From Phylloscopus collybita (taxonomy: Eukaryota > Chordata > Aves > Passeriformes > Phylloscopidae), in the NCBI GenBank assembly GCA_027886175.1, contig JAJNNQ010000013.1, positions 3,038,001-3,102,000 of the forward strand: a stretch of DNA of 64,000 nt, read 5' to 3'. Below, piece by piece: positions 22,831 through 34,719 of the stretch; positions within the stretch are counted from its first letter, which is position 1; each line of letters begins with the position of its first letter. Made by a program: the position numbers and the translations under genes. Below the pieces are notes generated by a model. That model searched no databases. It saw nothing but the letters and a program-made list of their open reading frames with translations, and was not told where the DNA came from.

Positions 22831-24700
22831 AGAAATATTGAAAGTGGCTTGCAATTAGTTTCTTTAAAAAGTGGTGAGGCACTTACAGGTTGAGGTTCTT
22901 AATATGATGCTTGATAATAAAAGTAAACAGAGATTTTTTTTTCCTCATACAAGTAAGGCAAGTATTCTTAATATACCTTGTTGTAAAGCCTATATATAAT
23001 GAGAGGGGGGAAAGTGATTTGATTTTGGAGTTTAATTATATCTTCATAAAATTCTTCTACAGTAACTGACAAATCCACAGTGTCTCCAAATAACATAAGC
23101 AGATTTTGTATTGTGCATTTTGGTTTATCTTTTCCGTTGTTTTATTCTGATCACTTTATAATACAAAATTGCATTGGATTGGATTGTCATCTGCCTTTTA
23201 AATGAAGACTGATCCAAACAGAATGTTTCTTTCTTGGGGAAATACAGAGCCATTAACTGTTCAAATGCGAGTCACTGCCTAGAGTCCTTAGTTGTCTACT
23301 GTGTATCTCATTCTTTTAAAATTTGAAATTCTGATGCCTGCAATGATTGAAGGATTGTTTCTGCAGATCTGAACCTGAATGTAGAATTTCCTATTTTTAT
23401 TGTTGAACATTGGTGACCAAAGAGAAGCATCACTTTAAAGGCATTATTTTGCATCTTTGCATTGCTGGTTACTATTGGATTGAACAGTAAGAGAACTGTC
23501 CATTTCTGCTGTTTCCCACATGCAGCAGAAATTATTGTACAAAATTGTTTTGTTTATTTATGATCAGTTTGCTTTCAAGGGCAGAGGAATGAAAAAGAAA
23601 CAGAACTAATCCATTGGAAGTCAGTGGGTGAACTCAGTGAACATGTGGGTTGGAAAGTCGATGGTGAAGTGCTAACTGTAAAAAGAGTAGAAAGTATTTC
23701 TGAGTTGAGGAAGTGGGGAGGCAGAGATTCTACTGAGGAGGCATAGGCTCAAACTCCTTCCTGGGTAACTTTGGTGGGTTAAGCCACATTCGGTGTATCT
23801 CAAATTTCCATCTGTATGGCTTCAAGATTTCCATCCTTTAATGAGCACTGAGGGAAAAAAAAAAGTTATGTGCAAGCTTTATAATAATTATAGAATTGGC
23901 ATAATTTTCAAGTAAAAATGATAAATCTGTAAGATACAGCAGCACTGGTTAACTTTGATCTTTTTAGTAATTGTACATGGAGCTGATGAACATAAAGTTA
24001 CAAACGTATAAGATCATCATCTACTTTGAACAAAAATTTGAATGAACTGTATCCATCTTGGCCTGTTGTAATCAGTCACAAGTTTGAATTGATTCACAGA
24101 CGTGGAGGACATGTGAGGCAAGAGTCATACCACAGGTGAGCTATATTTGGATTACCTGAGTGATTTCTTGAACTCTCTCTCCAAAACTATGCAGCTTTTT
24201 GTCATGGAAAATGGCTGAATTAACACACCTGTTTGGTTGGACATATTTAGACAAGAAGGCAAGGCTTGGGTAGCACAAGGGTAAAAGTTCCTGTGCTGCT
24301 TTTATACTTCAGTGTTTAGCAGTGTGCCTGTGATGATGCCAAGCTGCATTTCCTTGTGCAAGCAAAACCCAGGATGGAGCTACTGGTAGGCCTTGTTTTA
24401 TATTACTTTTATTTGATTTATTGCAGAAGTTGTTAACACCCCATAGTTCTTTGAATAAAATAAAACAAGAAAACCTATAAGGCTCAGCAGCAACATAAAC
24501 CAGGGAGCCTTTCACCTTCATTATGGACTAATTCAGCTTTTGATTACCTGGGGATTAACACCTCCATATGTAACAAAAGATGCATTCTGTGAGTAAGAAG
24601 CTCCATAAGGAGGTCATGCAATTTGACATATTTCAATCTAGCTTAAGAGGACAAAATGAAAAGTGGGAGGCTAACAAACAGAAAAGATTATCTAGGTTTC
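22831..24700. other. intergenic DNA with candidate element B at 23440-23600
   Basis: AT-rich and repeat-poor. Around 23539-23560 lies ACAAAATTGTTTTGT, an inverted pair of SOX-like ACAAAA words, directly followed by the FOX-like TGTTTATTTA. Together with nearby ATTTGCAT-like words (GCATCTTTGCATTG at 23451-23464) this reads like an enhancer core. There is no coding evidence in this stretch. Confidence 0.3.
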
Positions 24701-24711
24701 CACCCATCCTT

Positions 24712-25257
24712 CTAAAGACATCTCTTAAAAGCTATCAATTCATCAAGTAGATTTTGTATGAAATGATTAAAAAGTACTTTAAAATTCACAGATCCTCTTA
24801 GGAAAGTAGTGCTTGATGACTTAAGGTCACCACTTAGTGATATTGGTGGAGCTTTGCCCTTTAGTAAGGGGCTGAGTTTGGAGGTTTCTGAAATGCTTTC
24901 CCAACTAAATAACATTTTAATGAATGAGGACATCTCTTCAATCCACATCTGCCTAGAGGGATCCTCTTCAGACACGGGTAGAGTTCCATTTCCCTGCTTA
25001 TGCTGCAGTTCAGCCAACTGATCATGCTCCTCTTTGTGGGCATTCCTTTGTCTTCCTTTTATATGTGCAGGTGGATTCAGACCATGGGCTTTACATACAC
25101 CACCAGCTGGTGACAGCTTTTGGTTATGGCTGACCTGGGTTAAGTTAGAACTGATGACCAAAAAGTGAAGCTTGGCATTACCAAAGCCTGAGGTTATTTG
25201 TTGCCCTTTAGGGATTGCTGGTTCTAAAGCAACAGCAATTATGTTTGTGTGGCACAA
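24712..25257 (-). other. 181-codon open frame of unknown status
   Basis: An uninterrupted minus-strand frame from ATG to stop, in DNA of ordinary AT-rich composition where such length is rarely reached by chance. It has no recognisable domain, signal peptide or membrane segment. The middle is charged (KGRQRNAHKEEHDQLAELQHKQG). The + strand of the same segment is also open over about 24780-25021 with an amphipathic, leucine-rich reading (EVSEMLSQLNNILMNEDISS). A decayed gene, a retrocopy on either strand, or chance are all possible. I see no splice sites, poly(A) tail or repeat signature that decides. A true gene is unlikely. Confidence 0.2.
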
Positions 25258-25412
25258 TAAACAAAAATAGAAAGTGCGTTCATATGGATAATGTAAAGAT
25301 TAAAGCCCTTGCACTCTCAGCTGCACGCTGAATAGCTTGGGTTTTTATATGCTTTTAAACGGGAGGGCTGCGTAACATGACCCTCCAGTTGAAAGGATGC
25401 AGGATTGCTATA

Positions 25413-25470
25413 CTCCCATCTGGATTATTACATTCAATTTAGGCCACATGAACTCCTGTGCTGAAGGTGT
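25413..25470 (+). mobile_element. possible ancient CR1/L3-type LINE fragment
   Basis: The stretch CTGGATTATTACATTCAATT followed by TAGGCCACATGAACTCCTGTG resembles the CR1/L3 ORF2 segment that encodes the L-D/E-Y-x-I/V-Q-F motif near its C-terminus; here one frame reads LDYYIQF. It is very short and diverged, so it may be coincidence. Confidence 0.3.
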
Positions 25471-25479
25471 ACATCTAAG

Positions 25480-28400
25480 AAAATGGTTGTGAATTGAGCG
25501 TGACTTGCATAAAAGAGCAAGTTGCACCTATTCCTTCTTGAAAACCATCTGCTTTCAGTTAAAATCACAGTTGGCTTGCCAGCCAGCTATGGGGGCCCCA
25601 TCTTCTTTTCTGTATCACCCCACATTCACATGCTTAATATACTAGTAATTTTATTATGGAGCTGTGGTCAAGACTCTGTGGCTAAGGTTGCAACCAGGTT
25701 CTTTTATAAGCTCTGTTTTTTGTCTGCCCCACTAGAGCTTTCACTAGGAAAATTGACTTGAAAATTGGCAACATTCACTCTGCACTTCGTATTCATACAT
25801 TTACATTCTCGGGCATGTTTAATTGTCATGCTCCCTGCTTTACTACTCTTTCAACTTCAATGTTAATTATTAGGCCCCACTTAAAATTAAGCCTTTCTTG
25901 GTGTCTTTTAATTATAAGCAAGCCCTAGGCAGTTGGGTTACTACGACCACTGCATATAACACAGTTCTTGGTTGTGGCCCTCAGTTGCCTCGTTATGGCT
26001 TCTTTGTAGACTGGAAGCTCTTTGACTTTTTGTTGAATTTGTTCGAGTATGTTGAGGGTCCTGATCTACAACTCAAGTCTTTTCCTACTACTGCCATTAA
26101 AATAAATGGTAATAAACATCCAAACAATTTATAGATGCAACCTGACTCCAGCTGAAGCTGGTGGTAGAATTGCCACCAACATCAGCAGGAATGGTGCAGC
26201 TGTGACTCTCCTTTTGTAAATGATCATGTAAATGACCCCACTATCTAAGCTAAGCTAGTGAAGTTTTCCAAGTACTCTTTCCTTATAATTTTAAAAATTG
26301 CAATCACCATTTTTTGCAAGATACTGAAAGTCTGCACACTTGAGTGTAGAGAATATGTGTGTATCAGCATTGATCACTGATAATTGGCAAAGTTGTTTTT
26401 GGAAACAATACTGATTTTGAAGAAGTGTAATTTGAGTAGTTCCTTGTTTTCTGTTTTAAAGTACTTTTCTCATCACTTTTAATACGAAAATCCAGCCTTG
26501 CTCACAGGAGCTAAGTAGTGTTAGAGGATTTGCAAGCAGTTGGTTGACTTTGGCACCTTACTGTGTGTTCCAAAGTGGATACAGGTTAAAGCAGGGTGAC
26601 CAAGTCTCAATTTAAAATGCAATACCTGTTGTTATTCCAGAGGAAGAGATTTCTCCTATTCAGTCTGGTCCAGTTTCATGTAATTTCTGAGTAATTATTT
26701 CTGATTACATATAGGAAGGCATGTTGAGAATCCTATATCCAAAAGTGACTTAACACCATCCAGACCTCTAAATAAGTAGCATGTTCACATTCAGAACCCT
26801 CAGGGTATGATTAATTATTTAAATTGAACCAGGATCTTCTAAGTCCTATATTTTTTCTTTTTGTTTTCAGGGTTTTACCTGATCTATAAGTACCTAGGCT
26901 CTGTCATCAGAAAGTATTAAAACTGATGGAAGAACCAAAATTGTCTGCAAGAAACAAGTAGTTTGATATTTTCAAGAGATTTGATGAAGGTCAAACGTTG
27001 AAAACCAAAGGGGGAAAAAAAGTCTGCTGCTAGAACAGACCCTATTAAAAATAGGACTAAGAGGGTGATTTTCACAATAGTAAGGAGATAGAAGTCTGAA
27101 AGGAAATGAGAAGTGTGGTTTGGTTTTGGATTGGAGTTTGTTCTCAGGCAAAGGCAGAATGGATAGACATGGATAGTCCTATGAATGTTAGTTGGTTTAT
27201 AATCCTCATTTTGGAAAATGTATTTTTTTAAAGCATGTAGACTTTTTGCCCTTTCCACTGACATGTTTGACGTATTTGTTATCCCTTTTGTGCAAATTTC
27301 TCAGACTTGCAATGCACTAATCATGCTTAATGTAAAGTGCAGTATCCTTGCCTCTAAAGTATAAATTCACATCACCTTGGGGAAAACATTATCCCTTCTT
27401 CTAACAGAAGGAATACAGTTCTACCATATGATAAAGAAGTTGTGTCTGAGAAGTCTTTGCACAGTCGATAGTCTGAAAAAACAGCATTTCATCTGCCAGT
27501 TGTACCAGTCCAAAGCAGGATCTGTCTTACAGATTTTTGGTATCAGAGGAACCTATTGCAGACCTGAGACCATAGTAACTGTAGCTCCTAGACTTAAACA
27601 GGTCATGGTATTATTAGTGATGTAGTGCACTTACCTGAGAAATTTTGGAAGTGCTTGGTCTGTAGTTGTAGCTGGATGATTCCAGAAATCTCTCTTGACC
27701 AAGGAGTTGGAGGAATACACAGAAATTTTTTGTTCCAACTTGAATTAGTACAGCTGAATAGCAAAACACACTGGAAATGCCTTTTTCAGATATGGTGTCG
27801 TTCACTCTTCTGGTTTGAGAGAGAATATGAAGTAATACTGTATTATTAGCAGCCTACTGATTGAGCTGGTATATTTCCTGTCAAATTTTGGTTTGTTTTA
27901 TTGAATATGGGGAGTCTTAACATGTTCTTTGACAGCAAAAGTCTCTGGAAACCAAGAATGTGGGTTTCCTTTATTGTGCACCTATCAGAGAGAGTTGTCA
28001 CTAGTCTATACACTGCAGAGAAGATTTGAGATAGACAAATCTCTTTAAAGATCAGGCTTTTTAGGAGGCTGCAGAGTAATATCTGCCTTGTTGGTTTATT
28101 TGTGTGTATTGCAGTTGTAAAGTTAGTGGTACATATATTAAAATTCATGTAACTTAGTATGGTGTTGTTTACTAACTTCATGCAATATATATCGGTTTAA
28201 AAAAATCACTCATATTATGTTTAAATGCTAATAAAATGAAATCCCTTAGCAGTCAAAGGAATTAGCCCATATATGAGTGAAATACCAAGGCAGGTCTTGT
28301 TATTTTTATGAAACTCTGAATAATATAAGTATCCAATTGATAAAATTTTATTAAAGCTGACAGCCCTTAAGTGATCTAAGTGGTAAATATTGAAATGAAG

Positions 28401-28790
28401 TTTCAACAACACTGCAGTACCAAGGGAGGCCTAAGGCAGTAATAAGGATTAAACAATGATTTAATGTTGTTCCTTGGGGGTAGGGATTGTTGTTTTAATG
28501 GAGAGCAAAAGCTCACTTCCTTCTAAATAATTAAACTGTGATTTGAGAAATTGATCTAAGGTAGTTGTAGTGGTTTGTTAAGTCCGAAAGAGATAAATGA
28601 AGGCAAAGTGTCCTGGGGCAAGGGGAAGTCAGGGGAGAGTAGTGAAGAGATAGTTTTGCAGGATAGATTCATGACAAGTGTCCCTCGGGAAGGGGGAAGC
28701 TGGCAATGAGCATATTTTATCTTTTATTTGTAATGTAAACAGACTTGTGCTGCCTGAGGGTGGGTAATAGCTAATGAGCAGGGGGTTTCC
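25480..28790. other. intergenic DNA, nothing recognised
   Basis: Unremarkable AT-rich sequence. Open frames up to 115 codons (26917-27264, minus) show hydrophobic or low-complexity translations with no known domain. At 28566 the words TGTAGTGGTTTG resemble the start of some bird LTRs, but no matching 3' end was found. Confidence 0.5.
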
Positions 28791-28799
28791 GTGGGGTGC

Positions 28800-29280
28800 A
28801 GATTTTATTAGCACAGCTTATAAAAAATGGAGCTAAATTAAAAATGCAATGTCTTCTAGATAATCCGATAATCAGCGGTGCTACAGGGAGCACCTCCACC
28901 TAAGCAGAGCGAGTGTATTAGCATATGCATGAAAAATTTCCAAACAATTTGTTCAGCAGTTTCTGTGAGCTGAATGGCTTTTTCATCTTCACAGCAGAAA
29001 GCAGATTTCACGTAATAAGGCTGAGTATTTCGGGCTGTTTTAGGAATGTAGGAATGAAGGAATCTTGTAATGTGTTTCAAATCTGTCATTTGTATATAAC
29101 CAGTGGGAGACTTGGCCGGAGACCTTCTCATCATAAATGCCTCTTGGGTGATGGTTACAAATGAGATGACAGCTAGGATGGTGTTAGAGATGGGATAGAA
29201 GGAGGAAAAGGGAGAGAGAAAACTCTGCCTAATTAGATAATTGCTTGAGGTAATTTCCTTGGGATTAATATGATACCCAA
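28800..29280. promoter_or_regulatory. candidate conserved non-coding element C
   Basis: A dense run of developmental transcription-factor words. TAATCC occurs at 28861-28866, followed by GATAATCAGC. TTAGCATATGCATG lies around 28918-28931, close to the palindromic POU dimer site ATGCATATGCAT. TAATTAGATAATTG is at 29230-29243 and GGGATTAA at 29261-29268. The segment is free of recognisable repeats and somewhat richer in CpG than its surroundings. The same DNA happens to carry a 162-codon minus-strand open frame, which I do not regard as a gene. Conservation across vertebrates would be the decisive test. Confidence 0.35.
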
Positions 29281-29299
29281 CCTTGAATTGTTCTAGACA

Positions 29300-31730
29300 A
29301 CTGATGCAGAGCTTCCAAAACGGTGATGAATGTTTTCCAACCAACCACCCCTCTCAGCCTGTATGCACATAACACTCTTTAGAAACACAGCTGAATTGAG
29401 TTAGCATCGTAGAAAACATTGAAATTCCCTCTACTCACTGGGAAGGACTGTGTGTGTTCAATCCTGGCCTTCAAGTGTAGATACAAATGGGCAGGGTACG
29501 TCAAAGTAATGTTGTGTTTAGGCACGTAGGAGGAGGAACAAGTTGAGGCATCAAGAGCCCCTAAGAACACATGCCACTGTTGAAGTCTTGTGGCCACCAC
29601 TGCCAATGCCTCCATTTTTCTCAGCACCCAAGGCTAAGCTCAGAAGGCAAATTGCACGCAGAACATGAATGGCAGAAGTCTTCTATAACTTCAGTATTAA
29701 GATATCTGTAGTTTTCAGTAGCAAGAAAGGATCTTCCAAACACCTGTGGCTATCAGAGGCTTTGGGACATACTGAGTAAGGTCAACAGAAACAAGAAGAA
29801 TTAACAGAAATTACCCTGCATGTCTCACTCCAGACTGCAAGACCTGGTGATAGTACTGTTAAAGCTGAGGTTGCACAGTCAGAAACATGTCTTTGACCCA
29901 CCTCCTCTTCTCTGGGCAGTTAACTGAAGAATTGGAAGTGAAGTCAAACCACACAAGCAGATAAGTGTGTATAAAACGATTTTTTTCCAAGCATGTTCTA
30001 TGTTGTTCTATTTTGTGTACACATTACTATAATTAGAGGAAAGCTTCAGGACCACCTGGTGTACAATTGACTTTATTGTTCCCAGTTCCTCAGGCTAGGA
30101 GAGGGAAGAGGCTGTACCATGATCAAACAATCCTTGTTATTTATTGATGGCTTTCCATAAGTGCCAGGCAGGTTGCAAGTTCTAGTGTACATAATTCCTT
30201 GATGCACTGAGGGGTGTGCTCCAGCTGTCTCAGTTTGGGTGTTTACCAATGGTTCAGGCTGATGACTGGAATCCACCATGTATCTGTATTCATCCTCTGC
30301 CAGAAGGAATGAAAAGTAGATAGGATATTATGTTTTGGCACGTTGATTTGGTTTTGCATGTGTTCATGTTGCTTTTTATTTCTGTTGGAGAACACGAGAA
30401 GAAATGTCTTGCACTTGGAGTCAGAAGATGGTAGAACTAAGTCTCAGGAAATAGGTTTAGGTTTCCCATGGGAATTCATTCCATTGGCTCAACTCATCAC
30501 TAAGAAGGCTTCTGTCTCCTGAAGAGGCAAACTCTGCTGTATGGAGGCCTCCATTGTACAAGAGAAGGGGCACACACCTAAGGATTTTAGGAAGCCCTTT
30601 GAGGGCATGAATGGGAAATCCCCAACACAATTCAAGTTCTGTGGAAGGCCAGGGTAGGGAGCTGGGACAGGGCTGACATGCCTGTGGTAACTCTGAAGCA
30701 TTGTTGTCCCAAAGGCAATTGGGGATGCAGACATCATCAAGTCACCCCAGGGCACTCATCCTAGTGAGAAGGTGCCATCACAGCATCAATGAGGTTGGAA
30801 GGCACCACTGGAGAATGTCTAGTGAAGTCTCCCTGCTCAAAGAAGGGAGATATCACTCCCTGATGTGTTCAGGGCCATGTATTTTAGGGCATCAGCTGGA
30901 GTTTCCAGCTAAGTACTCCCCGCGTAGTATCTAGTCCATACTTGAGAGAAAGACAGTGTAGTTCAACGACATTTATCACCTGCTAGGATAAACTAAGAGG
31001 GTAATGATGAAAGCACTACTTCTTTGTTACTACATTTTGCTAGTATGTGAAATACCAGAGTATTTCTAAGACATGGGACTAACTAAAATTAAATACTTTA
31101 AACTAGCTTCCCCTGCCCCCCATGGGTGCATACCTGTGACCAGAAATTTACTGATGAGCTTATCCCAAGTATTGGGATTGTCAATAGTAGTACTGCTTGA
31201 GTAATAACCAAGGCACAGTAGCTTGCTGACTTGTAGGTTTGTGTTGTCAGCTCAGCTGATTTTGAACAGGAAGAATTTGTCAAAAATGCATAGATGAGGT
31301 AATTTACAATTTAAAAAATTACATTCTGATTCTCTAGAGAGCCAGGACATCCATCTATTTCAGCTGGCCAGAATTGTTAAATTTAGAAGTGTGCCTAAGG
31401 TGAGGCCTGAGATATCTTCTCTATAAAGACAATATTTTACATTTGATCTTCTGTAAGAATGCAATTCAAATTTTTGGTTATCATAACATGGGATTCCACA
31501 ATAAAGTGAGAATATTGCTTTTAGATTATCAGGCGGTGCACATCACTAATAGAAACATAAATTTTGGCTCATTGTTTATTTACCAGTGTGCCAGTAGACA
31601 GTTCCACTCCTGCCTTTGCCTTATGCTTCCTGAAGAACTCTCATGCAAGTCACATGTCTTTCCAGGCTTCCATTTGGCATATCTCACCAATAGTAAGAGC
31701 AGTGCCTTTCTTACTATTTTAATCTGACCA
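29300..31730. other. intergenic DNA, nothing recognised
   Basis: Mixed AT-rich and moderately GC-rich (30480-30900) sequence. No exon, RNA gene or repeat family is recognised. Short open frames on both strands in the GC-richer part overlap each other, as expected from composition. Confidence 0.5.
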
Positions 31731-31734
31731 CTTT

Positions 31735-32242
31735 CACAGAATCACAGAATCACAGAATTTTTAGGTTGGAAGAGACCTTCAAGACCATCAAGTCCAACCC
31801 ATGCTCTAACACCTCAACTAAACCATGGCACCAAGTGCCACATCCAGTCTTTTCTTAAACACATCCAGGGATGGTGACTCCACCCCTACACCGGGCAGGC
31901 CATTCCAATACTTTATCACTCTTTCTGTGAAAAACTTTTTCCTAATATCCAACCTATATTTCCCCTGACACAGCTTAAGACTGTGTCCTCTCATTCTGTC
32001 AGTTGTTGCCTGGAGAAAGAGACCAGCCCCCAACTGACTGCAACCACCCTTCAGGAAGTTGTAGAGAGTGATAAGGTCACCTCTAAGTCTCCTTTTCTCC
32101 AGGCTGAACAACCACAGCTCCCTCAGTCGTTCCTCATGGGGTTTGTGTTCCAAGACTCGTTGACCTCCTCTGGACACGCTCAAGCATCTCAATGTCCTTC
32201 CTACACTGAGGGGCCCAAAACTGGACACAATAGTCAAGTGCA
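31735..32242 (-). mobile_element. CR1 LINE, 5'-truncated copy
   Basis: Non-LTR retrotransposon of the chicken-repeat-1 family, inserted in reverse orientation. Its 3' terminus lies at 31735, with three perfect copies of the 8-bp end repeat (CACAGAAT on the + strand). The adjacent text TAGGTTGGAAGAGACCTTCA is the usual CR1 3' UTR. Upstream of the UTR (higher coordinates) is the end of the reverse-transcriptase ORF2. The 5' end, at about 32242, is truncated as is normal for these elements, so about 0.5 kb of a roughly 4.5-kb element is present. No CR1 copy is expected to be active at this length. Confidence 0.95.
31818..32242 (-). pseudogene. CR1 ORF2 C-terminal remnant, frameshifted
   Basis: The minus strand reads the CR1 ORF2 C-terminus, with the signature [18 protein letters not shown], then [32 protein letters not shown] and the terminal DVALGAMV before its own stop. 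The preceding 90 bases still encode the expected [10 protein letters not shown]...[12 protein letters not shown], but in a different frame. A small deletion near 32145-32160 has therefore broken the frame. The reverse-transcriptase and endonuclease domains are absent through 5' truncation. Confidence 0.9.
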
Positions 32243-32250
32243 CTTTTTTT

Positions 32251-34715
32251 TCAAATACACTTTGTTTAGGTGATCACCTCTTCAGTGCAGCAAGTGCCCT
32301 GTTCTCTGCATCTGCAATGGAGCCAAACTGAGGGCTTGGAAATGAATGTGAAGAGTTTTGTCACTGTTGGCTTAGAAGACATTTTTGCCATGGTCAGATT
32401 TCTTACAACAGTTTATTTTTGTGGCAAACATTGCTATGTTTTGACTTAAATGTAGTAAAAATCTTCCACACGATGAAATGGCAAAAAATGTCACAGTTCA
32501 TCATGCTACAAAGTATAAACAATCATCAAACAGGTGAAAAATACATTAAAGAAGAATAAAACTTCAAACAGGTTTTAAGTAGTTCACTTTTATGTTTTAA
32601 TAGCTCTTTAGGAGCCTGTAAATAGAAAGTCAATTGGATTTCAGACTTGTTTCCATAGTTATATTACACACAGGGAGTATTCAATAAAACAAATCTTTTA
32701 TTTAGTTCCTGACAGGTAATTAAAATGTGCCTCTGCATTTTCTTGTCTGTTACTGTAGGAGCTAATATCAAAGATTTCTAGAGTTTACAAGTATTCACAA
32801 ATATATTGCAACTTAATTTTATCTTTTGGGCTGAAAACCTGGTGCTAACTGGAAGTCTTTAGTTAGTGGAAACTTTGAATCCTGTTTGGCATTCTAAGCC
32901 TAACATTTCTTTTTTACTACAAAAATTTACTCTCAGCTTCAAAGATCCTCAGTCCTGTTTGCACATTTTTCAAAGTACTGGATGGTGGGCAAAGCCAAAT
33001 ATGCAGAAAAACAGCTACTAGGAGCAGAGCAAATTTAGAGAAAAAAGGGGAAAAAAAAAAGATTGTTAACATTCCTGAAAATATTTGGGGCATGGGGAGA
33101 AGGTGCTTGTGAGGGTTAATGTACTATGTATTTTTTTTTAATTCTTAGTTGTCAATTAAGTTTTTATTTCAAGTGTCTGAGATTTTTCTGGGTACTGTTC
33201 CACAAAGGACCAGTCTCTTCAGAATATAATTTTAGAAGTTTTAGAAGACAACACCTGTGAATGTGAAAAAAAAGGCAAGAGAGACATTTCTCTTTACTGC
33301 TGACATGCTACCTGGATCAGTATGGCTAAATCAGAAACTTTCAGTCTTTGTGGTTTTTACAGGATTGTATATGGTGGCACCATGGGGTTGGATTTCACAG
33401 CTGGGGATCATATAAAGAATAAGCTGCATTTTACCAGACTTACAATTTTTTTTTCCTGTATATCACTGTAGTCTCTTGCCTCTGCAATATTTTAGCACCC
33501 ACTATAGAATATAGTGACCAGTAGATCTACCAGGATCTGTATCAAGAATTGCTCAGTCACTTACTTATACAGGAAGCTGCCTCTGTGCTACTCTTTGTGT
33601 ATCTCCCAGACATGGAGGAAAATTGCTTTGGGAAGGGCTTTATCAATTAAACTGGTTAAGAACTAAGCTAATAATAATGATTTACCGTGTCTTGGCATGT
33701 GGTAACTTTGTGATGTATTTCTCACACCTGCCTTGTCATTTTGGCTACGATTGCCTGTCTGCATGGGTAACCCACTACCTTGTTCATTGTGGATGCCAAG
33801 CATGGGTTGCCCTCCCTAGAATTATCTAAAACCACTGTAATTTTTCTTTGGTCAGGCCTCCTTAAGGAAATACACAAATCTTCATGTGTGTTGGGTGGAT
33901 CTTCCTGTTAGTACCAGGTGTATAAGACCATGCTCTGTTCCACAGTTCTGGGCCAGCTCAGTGCTGTTGGAGGGTGTCTGATGGGCACAGAGGCTGGGGG
34001 TACTGGGGTCATAAGAGACACTGCTGGATAAAGGAGAGTTGGGAGAAAGAGGGTTTCCTGACACAGTATGGGAATGCTCTACGAGGAGGCTTTTGCCTTC
34101 CAGATGGCCATGTCTAAACAGAGGCAGCAGCCTCCAAAGGGGGAGGATATCAACTTCTCAAGGGTTGCCAGCTTGGGCTGGTGACTGTTGCAGGTCTGTT
34201 GAGCAGCGTGATGAGCTACAGCTATCACTTTACACACAAATGCATCAAGGTCCCTTGCTGAAGCTTGACATCAGGCAGTCGGCTTACATTTTATGAGTAT
34301 TAAAATGTCATAGCTTTAGTACTAACTTGTACAATTTCTGGTCTAACTCCCCCACCCTCGCTTCTTCTTTTATGTTAGAGTTAGAAGAATGGTTGCAATC
34401 TTTATTGTCCCTTAAAAATGAGCTTGGAGACATTATTATAGAAGTGGGGTAATCTCAACAGAATGATAAGATTTGCAGTATTACTGATGGGCTCAGCTAA
34501 GCCAATAAAATTCTAGAGAAAAGGCCTAAGCTGCAGGAATTTGCAGGGATTTATGAGTTCTTGGCACAATTGGGAGTAACTGTTTCCATGAAAGGCCGTT
34601 TTATCAAAAAAGAAAAATCAGAGTTATGTAGCACAAAATGTTTGCTACAGTGGAAAAAGTCCTACTTTCAGGATTACTCTTGGTTCTATCTGTTGTCAAA
34701 GCTAATCACACTGAG
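32251..34715. other. intergenic DNA, nothing recognised
   Basis: AT-rich sequence with short homopolymers (for example A-runs around 33050 and T-runs around 33130 and 33450) and a moderately GC-rich patch at 33900-34200. No exon or repeat body is recognised. Confidence 0.5.
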
Positions 34716-34719
34716 CATC

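Noticed and set aside
24325..24400. C/D-box snoRNA-like words (GTGATGATG)
   Set aside because: No matching D box with terminal stem at a suitable distance, and the site is intergenic and not in an intron of a known host gene.
28566..28860. Second LTR start (TGTAGTGGTTTG)
   Set aside because: Only the first dozen bases resemble an LTR. No 3' end, AATAAA or target-site duplication could be matched.
28856..29344. 162-codon open frame, minus strand
   Set aside because: No family resemblance. It coincides with the candidate non-coding element, and AT-rich hydrophobic readings like this arise by chance.
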